Assembly: GCA_035691865.1 (NCBI GenBank)
Contig: DASSIM010000084.1
Location: 4,162 to 68,161, forward strand
Reading direction: 5' to 3'
Source: Nitrosopolaris sp035691865
GTDB taxonomy: Archaea > Thermoproteota > Nitrososphaeria > Nitrososphaerales > Nitrososphaeraceae
Length of the DNA: 64,000 bases
This document shows, one piece after another, positions 17,009-26,559 of the stretch. Under the pieces are notes generated by a model. It saw only the letters and a program-made list of their open reading frames with translations. It searched no databases and was not told the origin of the DNA. The position numbers and the translations under genes were made by a program. Numbering within the stretch: position 1 is the first letter of the stretch; each line of letters starts with the position of its first letter.

Positions 17009-17680
17009 TCAATCCCGTCCTAATATTTTTGTCTCACATACCGAAACAAGGTCTCTGAATTTTTCTGCATCTTTTTCGTTACCAACGATTGATCCATAAT
17101 GCATGGGAATTGCCAATCTTTTGGGCTTGATAATTTCATTTACTGCTTGCGCAGCTTCCTCTGCGGTCATAACATATGTTCCAGATACAGGTACGAACGC
17201 AATATCCGGTTCAACCGATTCCATCTCAGGAATGATGTCTGTATCGCCGGTATGATACATTCGCTGACCACTCATTGTAAAAATAAATCCAACCTTTCCG
17301 TCGGCTTTGGGATGAAATTTCTTGTTCGTGTTAAAGGCAGAGACGATTTCAAGAGGAATGTCATGGCTAGATAATTTATCGCCTGGTTTTACTCCCTTAG
17401 ACTCCTTTACTTCTAGCAGTTTCAGTTGCTCGATGCATTCTCGCGCAGCAACCATGGAGGTTTGTTTATTTGTAACATGCCTCAGATCGTCTAAGCTCAT
17501 GTGATCAAAATGATTGTGGGAAATGAGAATTAGGTCTGCATCATTCTTGTTGTGATTCACGCTTGATAGTTGGAATGGATCAATGTAGACTGTCTTTTTT
17601 CTGTTCTTATCGTCAGTTCCGATGATTCGGAAACCATCATGGCCGGTCCAATAAATTTCTATGCCGTTGTAATCTATCAT
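17009..17680 (-). CDS. Metallo-beta-lactamase-fold hydrolase (UPF0173-like)
   Basis: 223 residues. The zinc motif HxHxDH is present as SHNHFDHMS (around residues 54-62), with the second metal-site signature YHTGDTDIIPEM and a C-terminal PMHYGSIVGN. This pattern matches the UPF0173/UlaG-like group of L-ascorbate-lactonase relatives rather than RNase J or glyoxalase II. Substrate unknown. It follows the PIN-domain gene on the same strand (44 bases). No signal peptide, so cytoplasmic. Confidence 0.9.
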   Translation of the reverse strand: MIDYNGIEIYWTGHDGFRIIGTDDKNRKKTVYIDPFQLSSVNHNKNDADLILISHNHFDHMSLDDLRHVTNKQTSMVAARECIEQLKLLEVKESKGVKPGDKLSSHDIPLEIVSAFNTNKKFHPKADGKVGFIFTMSGQRMYHTGDTDIIPEMESVEPDIAFVPVSGTYVMTAEEAAQAVNEIIKPKRLAIPMHYGSIVGNEKDAEKFRDLVSVCETKILGRD

Positions 17681-17723
17681 TTATACACTACTTCTCTAAT
17701 GAATGTCTCTACTTAAAAATTTT

Positions 17724-18122
17724 TTATATTTTTTCTTCAACGACTGGACCTGCAACTCTCAATACATTGTTGCTTAATGTGATCACCACGATGTTGTTTG
17801 CGAGAAGTCTCTTCTTCAAATTCCTGTCGATGGTAGCAGCCGCGCAGTGGTGGTTGATAGCATAATTTACTATTGCATCGTCTACGTGTCTAGATTTTGC
17901 AACTCGAACAATTTTTATTTTCGAACTAGAAATTTCGATCGCCGTTTTAGCTATCATGGATTTCTTTGGCCCCGATATTCGCTCCAAGTGTTTCAATTCG
18001 TCGATCACGATATCAGGAACCAAAAAGTTTAGTTTACCGAGCTCAGTCTCAACCTTGTCTATACGATGTATCGGAACCGAAACAAGGACAATCAAAAAAC
18101 TCGTGTCACAAATTACATCCAT
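17724..18122 (-). CDS. PIN-domain ribonuclease (VapC9/Fcf1-like)
   Basis: 132 residues forming a compact PIN domain. Acidic catalytic residues are in CDTSFLIVL (Asp 6), VIDELKHLE (Glu/Asp near 42-43), HVDDAIVNYA (Asp near 81) and ATIDRNLKK (Asp near 98). In many archaea this gene sits directly next to aIF2 gamma, as here, and its eukaryotic relatives Fcf1/Utp24 cleave pre-rRNA, so a role in rRNA processing is favoured over a toxin; no antitoxin gene is adjacent. A 286-base gap to aIF2 gamma with a TATA-like TTTAAAATATGG on the minus strand (about 18150-18161) suggests its own promoter. Confidence 0.85.
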   Translation of the reverse strand: MDVICDTSFLIVLVSVPIHRIDKVETELGKLNFLVPDIVIDELKHLERISGPKKSMIAKTAIEISSSKIKIVRVAKSRHVDDAIVNYAINHHCAAATIDRNLKKRLLANNIVVITLSNNVLRVAGPVVEEKI

Positions 18123-18408
18123 GTATTGACATCATGATAATTTGGCAATCCATATTTTAAACAAACTCTTACGCGATATCATTACGCATGACGCGCCAAT
18201 TGCAATAGTAGTAACAAATCAGAAAAATAATAAACGATATCCTGGACATAATTTCGACAAACCTACATGTTTCAATTCAGTTATATACGAACACGCTTAT
18301 TTCAGGTACATCGCGTCTTTCTTTGCTGCGCATATGCAGAATATATGCTGTACAAAGCCTTTCTAATTCAAGAATAAAACAAAGACGACGAAGAAGGAAA
18401 GAACTTGA

Positions 18409-19671
18409 TCATAATGCTATGCCTGCGCCGATCAATCGCCATCTATCTGTGATTCTTCTACTGATCGCGACTCGGCTACGAGGCATCAAACAAACAGGCT
18501 TTCTGAGCTTTACATCTATCTTAACGTCCTTAACGCTTACAACTGTTCCTAATGTCGCAGCAGTTCCGATATTCAAACGGAGTGGTTCCTTGGCCTTGAT
18601 GGGTTCGACTTTGACCATATCTTGTGTGCCAACTGCTGTATCGAAAAGATGTACTTCAACTGATATGTCATCAACATCATCAGGCAGCGCATCCGGTTTC
18701 CCAACGACTGACCCAATGAGCGAATCACTCTTCACGAATGTTGGATCCAATTTTGTTCCAATAGCAACTAGTCCTCCTGGCTTTACCTTTTCAACAAGAC
18801 CTGCCCCTGTTCCCAGGGTAGATATGGTTGAATTGATTGGCTCGTATCTGCCTTTTTTGTCATCCAAAAAACCAGGACGAATCTGAATCTCATCGTCCAA
18901 TTTGAATTCGCCTTGAATTAATGCGCCACCAATGACTCCCCCCTTAACTTGTTTTATTGGAATGCCGGGTTTGTTGACGTCAAACGATCGCAAAACATGC
19001 ATTACAGCTTTTGCATCTTTCTTTCTTGGTGGCGTTTTGATATTACTTTCGATAGCTTCTATCAATGCATCGATATTGAGTTTGTGCTGTGCTGACACAG
19101 GAATTACTGGAGCTTCTTTTGCAACACTTCCATTTACGAACCCTTTGATTTCTTTATAATTCTCGGCTGCTTCCTCAAACTCGGTCAAGTCTGCCTTATT
19201 TTGAACTATAACGATCTGCTGGATTCCTAAAACTTGAAGAGCGAGCAGATGTTCTCTAGTTTGAGGCTGAGGGACTTTTTCATTCGCCGCAACTACGAGG
19301 ATAGCTCCATCCATTAAAGCTGAGCCTGAAAGCATATTTGCCATCAAACTTTCGTGACCAGGGGAATCAACGAAACTCACGACACGAGATAGCTCACCTT
19401 GCTTACCGCAGTTTGGACAAGTTGGACTTGTGGAGTAACAAACGGGAGAAGAACACTCTGGACACTTGTAAAATGCTGCGTCCGCGTATCCGACTTTAAT
19501 TGTAATGCCTCTTCTCAGCTCTTCGCTATGAGCACTGGTCCAAACACCAGTGATAGCTTCGACTAAAGTTGTTTTACCATGGTCTACGTGACCAGCTGTA
19601 CCTATATTGATATTAGGTTGATAACCATATTCTTTGATATACCACTCGGGTAGTGTGTCCTTCCAATGCAA
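18409..19671 (-). CDS. eif2g: Translation initiation factor aIF2 subunit gamma
   Basis: GTPase core of the aIF2 complex that brings initiator Met-tRNA to the small subunit. 420 residues. G1 GHVDHGKTTL near residue 27, switch II DSPGHESLMA near 90, and NKAD near 158 define the GTPase. A zinc knuckle (CPECSSPVC...CPNC, about 60-82) is inserted as in all aIF2 gamma. Domains II and III follow, ending in RRITDRWRLIGAGIAL, the typical terminus. The order S6e, aIF2 gamma, PIN on the minus strand is the conserved archaeal arrangement. ATG at 19671 is well placed. Confidence 0.97.
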   Translation of the reverse strand: MHWKDTLPEWYIKEYGYQPNINIGTAGHVDHGKTTLVEAITGVWTSAHSEELRRGITIKVGYADAAFYKCPECSSPVCYSTSPTCPNCGKQGELSRVVSFVDSPGHESLMANMLSGSALMDGAILVVAANEKVPQPQTREHLLALQVLGIQQIVIVQNKADLTEFEEAAENYKEIKGFVNGSVAKEAPVIPVSAQHKLNIDALIEAIESNIKTPPRKKDAKAVMHVLRSFDVNKPGIPIKQVKGGVIGGALIQGEFKLDDEIQIRPGFLDDKKGRYEPINSTISTLGTGAGLVEKVKPGGLVAIGTKLDPTFVKSDSLIGSVVGKPDALPDDVDDISVEVHLFDTAVGTQDMVKVEPIKAKEPLRLNIGTAATLGTVVSVKDVKIDVKLRKPVCLMPRSRVAISRRITDRWRLIGAGIAL

Positions 19672-19780
19672 CGTGGATCCTAAATTTGTTGAGAGATATA
19701 AGGTTAATTACCAGGCAAAAATCTGTAATGTCCAGTTGCATGCGGATGCACACACTTCACCTGAACCAGACTACTGGAAG

Positions 19781-20218
19781 CTATTTCTTTTTCTTTGCAT
19801 TTGAGGTTTCTTCTTGAACAGGAGGTGATGATGCAGATGGTTCGTCTCCACCAGACCTCGTCTTTTCTTGCAAACTTGCTTCTAGCAACCTGCAATTCAA
19901 TTGATAAATTTCTTCAGTGACCGTGTCACCTCTAACCATTTTTCTTACCCTAGTGCCTTCGCCGCGATTCCGCATCCCTACGCCCCTTGAAAGTAAAACA
20001 TATTTCTTTACTCCTCCATGAACGTCTTTACGCATTGGCGTACCTGACTTGTCGCTTCCTCCTGTTATCCTGATCTTTCCTTGGGTAAAACCTATGACCG
20101 AGGAATCCAGAGTGTCACCAATCCTTGATCCCAACAGCGGTTGGGCTGCCTTATCTCGGAGTTCTTGTGATAAACTCTTTCCGCTTGCATCCGAAATGAC
20201 AAGCTTGAAGTGAGCCAA
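19781..20218 (-). CDS. rps6e: Ribosomal protein S6e
   Basis: Small-subunit protein. The start is taken at TTG 20218, giving (M)AHFKLVISDASGKS, the usual S6e N-terminus; the frame stays open upstream to 20482 but that part overlaps another gene on the opposite strand and is not S6e-like. Core motifs: LLGSRIGDTLDSSV, GKIRITGGSDKSGTPMRKDVHG and LLSRGVGMRNRGEGTRVRKMVRG. About 145 residues, with a Ser/Pro/Lys-rich tail (SASSPPVQEETSNAKKKK). It precedes aIF2 gamma by ~109 bases. Confidence 0.93.
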   Translation of the reverse strand: MAHFKLVISDASGKSLSQELRDKAAQPLLGSRIGDTLDSSVIGFTQGKIRITGGSDKSGTPMRKDVHGGVKKYVLLSRGVGMRNRGEGTRVRKMVRGDTVTEEIYQLNCRLLEASLQEKTRSGGDEPSASSPPVQEETSNAKKKK

Positions 20219-20297
20219 TTTACTATTCAGAAAGAACGGAACGCATTTAATTAACCTTTGGGCTGGTATATCAACAGGGGCACAGGGAGTAAGAGCG

Positions 20298-20441
20298 TTG
20301 TCCAAGGTCGATGAGGGTGATTCAAAGTTCGTAGAATGTCCTCGGTGTCGATTTAGGATGAACAGCATACAAGCGTGCCACCTTCGATGCGACAATTGTG
20401 GCGCCGAATTAACATGCTCAGATAAGGGAAGTTTCTGGTAA
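20298..20441 (+). CDS. Small zinc-ribbon protein (47 aa)
   Basis: TTG start at 20298 preceded by a GGGAG ribosome-binding site. The product has two CxxC knuckles: ECPRCRFRMNS and LRCDNCGAELTCSD, with an extra Cys-His (QACHL) between, and ends KGSFW. Position between two oppositely oriented translation genes and perfect zinc-ribbon spacing make it a real gene. It overlaps the non-coding upstream extension of S6e on the other strand, which supports the shorter S6e start. No function known. Confidence 0.8.
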   Translation: MSKVDEGDSKFVECPRCRFRMNSIQACHLRCDNCGAELTCSDKGSFW

Positions 20442-20494
20442 ACACGCTCGTGAGTGAGTGCGCGCGTGTAATTCGATCTCATGTGTACTTGGAA

Positions 20495-20680
20495 TTAAAA
20501 AGGTCGTCTATCGGATTTTGCTTGAAAGTCTTCCCCCATAACGGCTGCTATGCCTTTCATTATTTCGATGTATTCATCGTAAAGAGCATGAAATCCGCAA
20601 TGGTTGCACTTTACCTCTTTTATGTCATCGTCCAAATTTGCTCTACTTGCACATTTAGGACATTTTGCTCCCAAAGCCAT
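20495..20680 (-). CDS. Small zinc-ribbon protein (61 aa)
   Basis: ATG at 20680. CPKCASRANLDDDIKEVKCNHCGFHALYDEY occupies residues 8-38 and is a two-knuckle zinc ribbon resembling those of small archaeal transcription or translation accessory proteins. The C-terminal ~20 residues form a helix (YIEIMKGIAAVMGEDFQAK). It converges with the 47-residue ribbon gene on the plus strand. Function unknown. Confidence 0.8.
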   Translation of the reverse strand: MALGAKCPKCASRANLDDDIKEVKCNHCGFHALYDEYIEIMKGIAAVMGEDFQAKSDRRPF

Positions 20681-20797
20681 CTATTGTATCTTCTATCTTA
20701 TTCACCAGTATCAGATATTAATGTTGAATATTCTGGTAATATGCAGGTGACTTCGAATTTAACGGGATTTTACTATATTTTCAGTCGACTGCTTCAA

Positions 20798-21001
20798 TTA
20801 TTCTTCCAACCATTCACTTTGATCCGGTTTTATTTGATGGTTTGCGGTCCGGTTATCAAAATGTGGACTCTTCCAAAATAGTTGTACAGATTGATAATTC
20901 TTGCTAAATTTTTGAATCATGTCATGACTTTCTTCTGTCCTCTTTATCGCTCCTCTGTAAACGGCTGAAATAAGATGGTTTAATCTAAGGCTACCAAACA
21001 A
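20798..21001 (-). CDS. Possible small protein (67 aa)
   Basis: An ATG at 20999-21001 opens a frame that overlaps the last 11 bases of the radical SAM gene on the same strand, a spacing typical for coupled genes. The product (MFGSLRLNHLISAVYRGAIK start, EWLEE end) has balanced composition and a plausible helix-strand pattern, but no motif I recognise. It could be spurious. Confidence 0.4.
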   Translation of the reverse strand: MFGSLRLNHLISAVYRGAIKRTEESHDMIQKFSKNYQSVQLFWKSPHFDNRTANHQIKPDQSEWLEE

Positions 21002-22079
21002 TTTGGAATCTATTTTTATGGATTCTATTCGGTTTCCCTATTATTGGAATAGGATATCCACATTGATTGCAACAGTTAGTAGCATCAAGGTTCCACGAGC
21101 CAATGCTAAATCCGTACCGCTCGATTACAATATTTTTGCATTCAGGACAGTATGTGTGTTCCAAAGGATGTCCAGGAACATTCCCTATATATGCATACTT
21201 TAAACCAATTTCTTTGGCAATACTGTGATGTTTTTCTAGCGTCTCGATTGGAGTGTTGCCAAATTCCATCATCTTGTAATCAGGATGGAATCGAAGAAAA
21301 TGAATCGGCGTATCCGGACCTAACTCGTCATATACAAATCTGCACAACTTCCTGGCTGCTTCTAGATCATCGCCGACTTTGGGAACTACGAGATCAGTAA
21401 TTTCAGTGTGGATTTTTGTCTTGTCTCTTATGTTTTTCAAAGTTTGGAATATTGGGTCGGCGTTCGGAATTCCTATATACTGACGAACGAATTCTTGTTT
21501 TCCGCTTCCCTTGAAGTCAATTGTGATGCAATCCAAAAAGTCCTTCATCATGTTAACTGATTCGGTAGTATCGTAGCCATTGGACACAAAAATATTAAAG
21601 ATGCCCTTCTTATGAGCCTCAATACCACAGTCTCTTGCAAATTCAATAAAAATTGAAGGCTCGTTATAAGTATAGGCAATCCCTTCTGCTCCGTAATTTA
21701 CCGCGTTATCGACCACTTGTTCCGGCGTCATTTCCGTACCCTCGACCTTGCGACGCTGCGAAATATCATAATTTTGACAATACTTGCAAAGCCAATTGCA
21801 CCCAGTCGTTGCTATAGAAAAAATTGAGGAACCTGGCCTGTAATGGATCACCGGTTTTTTCTCTATAGGATCAATGTGGCCAGCAATAACTTTTCCATAC
21901 ACGAATAATCGTAACTTGCTATCCACTACGCCCCTGACACCACAGAGGCCAACCTTACCCTCCGGGATTTCACAAAACCTGGCGCACGCGGTGCATCTTA
22001 GTCTGCCAGAAGCCAGCCTTGTGTAGAGTGTGGCCTCCTTGCCAGGAACATCGTTGCGTAGCATAGCATTTATTATCAC
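20991..22079 (-). CDS. amrS: AmmeMemoRadiSam-system radical SAM enzyme
   Basis: 362 residues. The radical SAM cluster is CNWLCKYCQNYDIS (C-x4-C-x2-C variant, around residues 92-105); an N-terminal cysteine set RCTACARFCEIPEGKVGLCGVR (28-49) is diagnostic for the AmrS family. A C-terminal zinc-like pair (CPECKN...CNQCGYP) is also family-typical. AmrS is normally encoded near the memo-like AmrB and AMMECR1-like AmrA, and the reaction is not established; neither partner is seen in this window. ATG at 22079 gives the usual N-terminus. Confidence 0.92.
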   Translation of the reverse strand: MIINAMLRNDVPGKEATLYTRLASGRLRCTACARFCEIPEGKVGLCGVRGVVDSKLRLFVYGKVIAGHIDPIEKKPVIHYRPGSSIFSIATTGCNWLCKYCQNYDISQRRKVEGTEMTPEQVVDNAVNYGAEGIAYTYNEPSIFIEFARDCGIEAHKKGIFNIFVSNGYDTTESVNMMKDFLDCITIDFKGSGKQEFVRQYIGIPNADPIFQTLKNIRDKTKIHTEITDLVVPKVGDDLEAARKLCRFVYDELGPDTPIHFLRFHPDYKMMEFGNTPIETLEKHHSIAKEIGLKYAYIGNVPGHPLEHTYCPECKNIVIERYGFSIGSWNLDATNCCNQCGYPIPIIGKPNRIHKNRFQIVW

Positions 22080-22245
22080 TAGATAATCATATATACGTAC
22101 CAGTAGCCGATCTTACTTTCAATCGAGAGGCTTTTTCGTTAATTGGAAATCGCTAGTAGGAAGTAAATATTCTTTAAGTCTATCTCCACATTTTGCATTC
22201 TTATGGTATTATAAAGAGTTCCCAATCAAGATATGTGTAGAGATC

Positions 22246-22926
22246 ATGATAAAGCTAAGGGAATACAAAATCAACCCTGCTTTAATAGTTATAGATGTTC
22301 AAAATGGTTTTGCAAGCAAAGGTGGATCTTACGATCTTCTGGGAATGGATACATCGCAATATGAACGCATCATTCTAAAGATACGGGAGCTGATCTCTAA
22401 ATGCCGAAATGCTGCGATACCGGTTTTTTATACCCAAGCTGTCAGGGAGTCTTCTGGGATCGACCTATTGACTAGAACACACAAGATTCTACCTAAGGCA
22501 CGAGAAGAAAGGATCATGAAAAAACCAATCTGCGTTCGAGGGACCTGGGATGCAGAGATTGTTGACGATATAAAGCCACTCAGCGACGATCATATAGTAA
22601 TAAAAAGAAGAGATTCAGCTTTTCATGATACTGAGATTGGGGTATGGCTAAGAAGCCTTAGAGTTGACACGCTTATTTTCTGTGGGATTGATACATCCAT
22701 TTGTGTAGAGACGTCGCTAAGAGACGCGTTTAACATCGGGTATGATGTCGTGCTCATTTCTGATGCGACGGCATCGAGTAACAGTAAACACTTCGAGTCA
22801 ACTCTTGAAAATGTGAGGGGCTATTACGGAATAGTGATGGATCTCGAGGAGCTATCTAAGTATCTGCCATCATCTGCGCCACAGCAGCATCAACCAAAAA
22901 TATTACGAACAAACAAGACAAATTAG
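22246..22926 (+). CDS. Isochorismatase/nicotinamidase-family cysteine hydrolase
   Basis: 226 residues. The catalytic triad of the family is visible: Asp17 in LIVIDVQNGF, Lys in IVIKRRDSAFHDT (about 117) and Cys in CGIDTSICVETSLRDA (about 148-150), with the usual cis-peptide Gly-Ile-Asp. No zinc-binding DxHxxH of nicotinamidases is obvious, so a ureidoglycolate-type, isochorismatase-type or N-carbamoyl amidase role is equally possible. It stands alone on the plus strand between amrS and topoisomerase VI. Confidence 0.87.
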   Translation: MIKLREYKINPALIVIDVQNGFASKGGSYDLLGMDTSQYERIILKIRELISKCRNAAIPVFYTQAVRESSGIDLLTRTHKILPKAREERIMKKPICVRGTWDAEIVDDIKPLSDDHIVIKRRDSAFHDTEIGVWLRSLRVDTLIFCGIDTSICVETSLRDAFNIGYDVVLISDATASSNSKHFESTLENVRGYYGIVMDLEELSKYLPSSAPQQHQPKILRTNKTN

Positions 22927-22999
22927 CTAGATAGGAAAGTAGGAATGGAGACAGGATAGGATTTGACAGTATATATCATGTACTCAAAAGATTTCGCTT

Positions 23000-24106
23000 T
23001 CAGATTAAGCCTGCCGTACGCAGTTTTTGAGGTAAATATGTCTCAGCTAGAAATCTGAATCCGTGTTTGAAAAATGCGTCCAGCTCGCATTTTTCCCTGC
23101 GTTGTAGGAAGATGTTCAGCTCTTTTTGCCATTGTTTATCCTGCAGCCAAGGCTTCTTCTTCATATCGTTTGCTCTATTGATATCTTCTTCAGATGCATC
23201 CAGCCTCGCAACTTCCGGGATGTTATATTCGTAAATGTCAGAGAACATCATGCCCAATACTTTAGCATCTGGAGATACTAGCCTGTCGCTATCATAGCTC
23301 AGAGATTCGCTGCCGATTTTGTATCGCAGGGCAATACCTAGTCCCCATGGGTCAGCGTCAGCAAAAATAACGACAGGCTTTTTCCACTCTTCATTCAGTG
23401 TTTTTACCATCATTCTCGTGGCACGGTCGGGCTCTCCAGAGCCTGTCATTAGAATTGTGTTATACTTTTGAATAAATCCCGACTTTCGAATGTTGTTCAA
23501 AACGGTGTCCTTTTCAACGACCATTACAAAGTCCGCCTTCACATTGACTATTTCTACGTCACGTATATTCGTCGGGATCAACTGGGATGTGGCCCTACTT
23601 CCCAAGTTACAATCGATAATATCGCCGCCCACTCGCAGGGTAATAGGACCGGATATCATTCCTTTTGGCTTTGAGGTAACGGAAAATTCTTCGCGGGGAA
23701 CAGCTGTTAATAATTCTATAGCTTTAATTGCGTCATCAGAGTTTTCCTGACTGTTCCAAAATTTTTGTCTAGCATTTTCATCTCCTACCGAAGTGAGTGT
23801 GGCATAATACATTCCCCTAATTGTACTTTCCATTTCTTCGTCAAGCAACTTTCTGATGGCGTTGGCCATGACCAGATATTGAGAAAATGTCGGAATTTTC
23901 TTTGTACTATCGGGACTTACTTGAACTGTCTTACCGCCGATCGTAAGCATCCTTTTCTGTTCAGACCAAACTGTATTATCATATCCTACCTTGGGTACAT
24001 CTAAAACAGGCATAATTCTTTCCACCATCAGATCTTCCGCGACATCGCTCATGAGGAGTTTTATTTTCTTTATAACTTCTCGATGACGTTTATCTTTGAC
24101 AGTCAA
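23000..24106 (-). CDS. top6A: DNA topoisomerase VI subunit A
   Basis: Spo11-like DNA-cleaving subunit of type IIB topoisomerase. 368 residues. The catalytic tyrosine is in TIRGMYYATLTSVGDE (~residue 101-102), and the Toprim metal site is FADADPWGLGIALRY (DAD, ~249-251). The TTG start codon immediately follows the TAA of subunit B (TAATTG), so the two are translationally coupled. The C-terminus ends in KLRTAGLI. Full length. Confidence 0.95.
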   Translation of the reverse strand: MTVKDKRHREVIKKIKLLMSDVAEDLMVERIMPVLDVPKVGYDNTVWSEQKRMLTIGGKTVQVSPDSTKKIPTFSQYLVMANAIRKLLDEEMESTIRGMYYATLTSVGDENARQKFWNSQENSDDAIKAIELLTAVPREEFSVTSKPKGMISGPITLRVGGDIIDCNLGSRATSQLIPTNIRDVEIVNVKADFVMVVEKDTVLNNIRKSGFIQKYNTILMTGSGEPDRATRMMVKTLNEEWKKPVVIFADADPWGLGIALRYKIGSESLSYDSDRLVSPDAKVLGMMFSDIYEYNIPEVARLDASEEDINRANDMKKKPWLQDKQWQKELNIFLQRREKCELDAFFKHGFRFLAETYLPQKLRTAGLI

Positions 24107-26098
24107 TTACTTTTTTCTCCTTCCTTTCGTTCGGTAGAAAGCATCCATTGATGTCTGGTCTTTCTTCTGATTGGTTTTTATTTTCTTGATATTCTTTTTT
24201 GCCGCAGTTCTGCTATTCTGTACTTTCATAGTCTTTATTGTATGATCAGAATTGGATGAAGGTTGAATTGTGTTTTCATTCAACATGAAGCTAGACTTGT
24301 CTGCCTCTTCTTCAATCCTTTGGCCTGTGATCTTATCATGTTTTTCAGAAACAGCCACACCAGTAATTTCGCCTCTCACATGCTTCTCAGCGAGTTGTGA
24401 GAAAGCATCAGAGAGCTTCTGGGTATCGACCATGATAGATTCGGAGATGGCGGATATTATCAAAGGTATATAATGTTTGTAGAGTCGCAATCGGCTTTCT
24501 GCCTCTTTCATGCGCAGTTCCTTGCGAATTTGGGCGCTTACTTTTCTGTAAAGATCGGCTAAACAGGCCTTCATGTATTTCTTCAGATCGCCCTCAGAAG
24601 CGATGCTTTCTTTGCCAGCCGTTTTGTAAGGAATTTTAGTGGAGCAGATATGGAAGAAAATATGTATCGGCAAAAATTCTACGGCTCTATCGGATCTATT
24701 GTCTGTTCTTGCAAATTGTTCTTTCACTTCCTTCTTAGAAATTCCCATCTTGTTGATTTCCACATCTGACACTACCTCTCGGGCCACATCCGAGCCTTCG
24801 TCATATAGCAAGGGGATCTTGTTTGCAAATCTGAATAGTTTAAAAGAACTTATATCTCCGCCGTACGCAATGCCACATTCCACCACTGTGGGGCGGTTGT
24901 TGACTACGCACGTTCGAGATGAGTATGCAGTCAGTGTCGGTTTCAACACCTTAATAGACAACCGGGCCTGTAATTGTGTGTCAGTTTCATTCCTATTTGT
25001 AACGATCGTATATTCAGATGTCATCCCGGCAGTAAGAATTTCCTCTCCTATTGGACTCAAGTGGTCTGTATTTGGAGCATGGAATCTAGTCTGCTTGCAC
25101 ACATTAACGACTTTGATTAATTCATGTTCATCATATTTGTCGGCAGCCTTCAGATCTACATTTGATTTTGTAATTATTTCCTTTGCCTTGCCTCCGGACA
25201 GTTTTTGGAAGGAATTACACAACACTCCATGGAGCGTTGTCTTTTGGTGCATGAAATTCATAATAGCTTTTTTGAGCGTTTTCAGATCCATATCTGCAGG
25301 ATGCGGCAACACCTCCTTTGCAGGTTCAGGCATTATCCTGGTTCTTCTCTCAAACGTCACCTTCCCTTCGTCTGTCTGAAATACCAAGTAAGCATACGGA
25401 TTTACAATACTAGTATGGCTGACATAATCGTATATCTTGCTTTTAGTAATCGGAGATAGTCGTGCACGCAAGACTGCCTCAATCTTAAAGCCAGATTCGC
25501 CCTTGATATGCGCCTCTTCGCCTCTCAGCAGCTTCTTTGTGAGAACTATTGGCTTGTTTGTACCGATATCTGTTCGAAGCTCAAAGTAATATTCTGATGC
25601 CTCTTCGCTTGCCTTCGACCAGGTTCTGAGAGGATGGTCCGTATCTTTGGTGGAAAACGCAGCAATCATCTTTAGGCCAACCCCGAAGAGTCCTCGTTGC
25701 TGCTTCTCGACATATTTAGCTGAAGTTAAGAAAGAACAGACCGCAACTGGCACTTTATCCGATGGAATACCAATACCATTGTCTTCGCATGAAACGAGCC
25801 ACAAATCATTCTCTTGATCCAATAATTTCATGGACAAGGAAATATTTGGTAAAATACGGTGTATTTCGCATGAATCCAGCGCGTTTTCAATTAATTCTCT
25901 GACAGCCATATACAAAATCCGTTCTCCAGTAAATCCAGCAAGTGCAGAGTTGTCTACAAAGAATTCTGATTCAGCTTTTTTGTCGTACCGAACTTTAGCT
26001 CTGCCATAGCTAGCAGGAGGAATAGTTGCAACACTAGTAGTGTTGGCAGTCTTAGCGCGTATCGTGGTGGCAATCTCCACACTAGCCTTAGTTTTCAA
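24107..26098 (-). CDS. top6B: DNA topoisomerase VI subunit B
   Basis: ATPase subunit of topoisomerase VI. 663 residues. GHKL ATPase motifs: N-box RELIENALDSCE (~86-97), G1 CEDNGIGIPSDK, and G2 GLFGVGLKMIAAF. H2TH and transducer domains follow. An unusual ~30-residue Thr/Ala-rich leader (KASVEIATTIRAKTANTT) precedes the ATPase domain, and a basic C-terminal tail (KKNIKKIKTNQKK) is present. First gene of the B-A operon. Confidence 0.95.
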   Translation of the reverse strand: MKTKASVEIATTIRAKTANTTSVATIPPASYGRAKVRYDKKAESEFFVDNSALAGFTGERILYMAVRELIENALDSCEIHRILPNISLSMKLLDQENDLWLVSCEDNGIGIPSDKVPVAVCSFLTSAKYVEKQQRGLFGVGLKMIAAFSTKDTDHPLRTWSKASEEASEYYFELRTDIGTNKPIVLTKKLLRGEEAHIKGESGFKIEAVLRARLSPITKSKIYDYVSHTSIVNPYAYLVFQTDEGKVTFERRTRIMPEPAKEVLPHPADMDLKTLKKAIMNFMHQKTTLHGVLCNSFQKLSGGKAKEIITKSNVDLKAADKYDEHELIKVVNVCKQTRFHAPNTDHLSPIGEEILTAGMTSEYTIVTNRNETDTQLQARLSIKVLKPTLTAYSSRTCVVNNRPTVVECGIAYGGDISSFKLFRFANKIPLLYDEGSDVAREVVSDVEINKMGISKKEVKEQFARTDNRSDRAVEFLPIHIFFHICSTKIPYKTAGKESIASEGDLKKYMKACLADLYRKVSAQIRKELRMKEAESRLRLYKHYIPLIISAISESIMVDTQKLSDAFSQLAEKHVRGEITGVAVSEKHDKITGQRIEEEADKSSFMLNENTIQPSSNSDHTIKTMKVQNSRTAAKKNIKKIKTNQKKDQTSMDAFYRTKGRRKK

Positions 26099-26559
26099 CG
26101 AATCAAATATTTCAAGAACTCAATTTAACTTTTTATAACCTCAGAATTAACATTTTGCAACAAATTTGTTGACTCCGGTGACATAAAAGTGACATAAAAG
26201 TCTCAAAATTCATATTGGTGATCGGTAGCATACTAGCCTCCTTTACTTGATAATTACAATCATTGCCTATTCATCATTTACGAGAGGTTCTTAAGCAAGG
26301 TCGTCTCTTTCAGGAATTTCAAAACTCGTTGTCCAAAAATAGTTACAAGCAATCGAAGTCGGTTTTAGTATACTTGTCATCACTAGCATGATTATCGGAA
26401 TGCAAATAACTGGCATTCCTTGTTTTTTCTATGAGCTTCCGTTCGACGTGAGTTCTATTTCGTCGACTAGGCATCGCTTCTTTCGCTCCTTCTGGAAATA
26501 CTAGCCACCTACTGGCAATGCAAATACTAATAGGCTTAATTTAACGCCCGAATTCTATA
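26099..26559. other. 461-bp intergenic region between top6B and tyrS
   Basis: Divergent promoter region. It contains an 11-bp tandem repeat GTGACATAAAA at 26178-26188 and 26189-26199, and a hairpin GGAATGC-N9-GCATTCC at 26397-26419. A TATA-like CTTAATTTAA at 26535-26544 precedes the tyrS ATG. A 43-codon minus-strand frame (26343-26474) shows no family motif and is not called as a gene. Confidence 0.5.

Noticed and set aside
20219..20482. Upstream in-frame extension of S6e
   Set aside because: Not S6e-like, overlaps the zinc-ribbon gene on the other strand, and the TTG at 20218 gives the canonical N-terminus.
26343..26474. 43-codon minus-strand frame between top6B and tyrS
   Set aside because: Strongly polar with no motif and no upstream signal; could be chance in an intergenic region.
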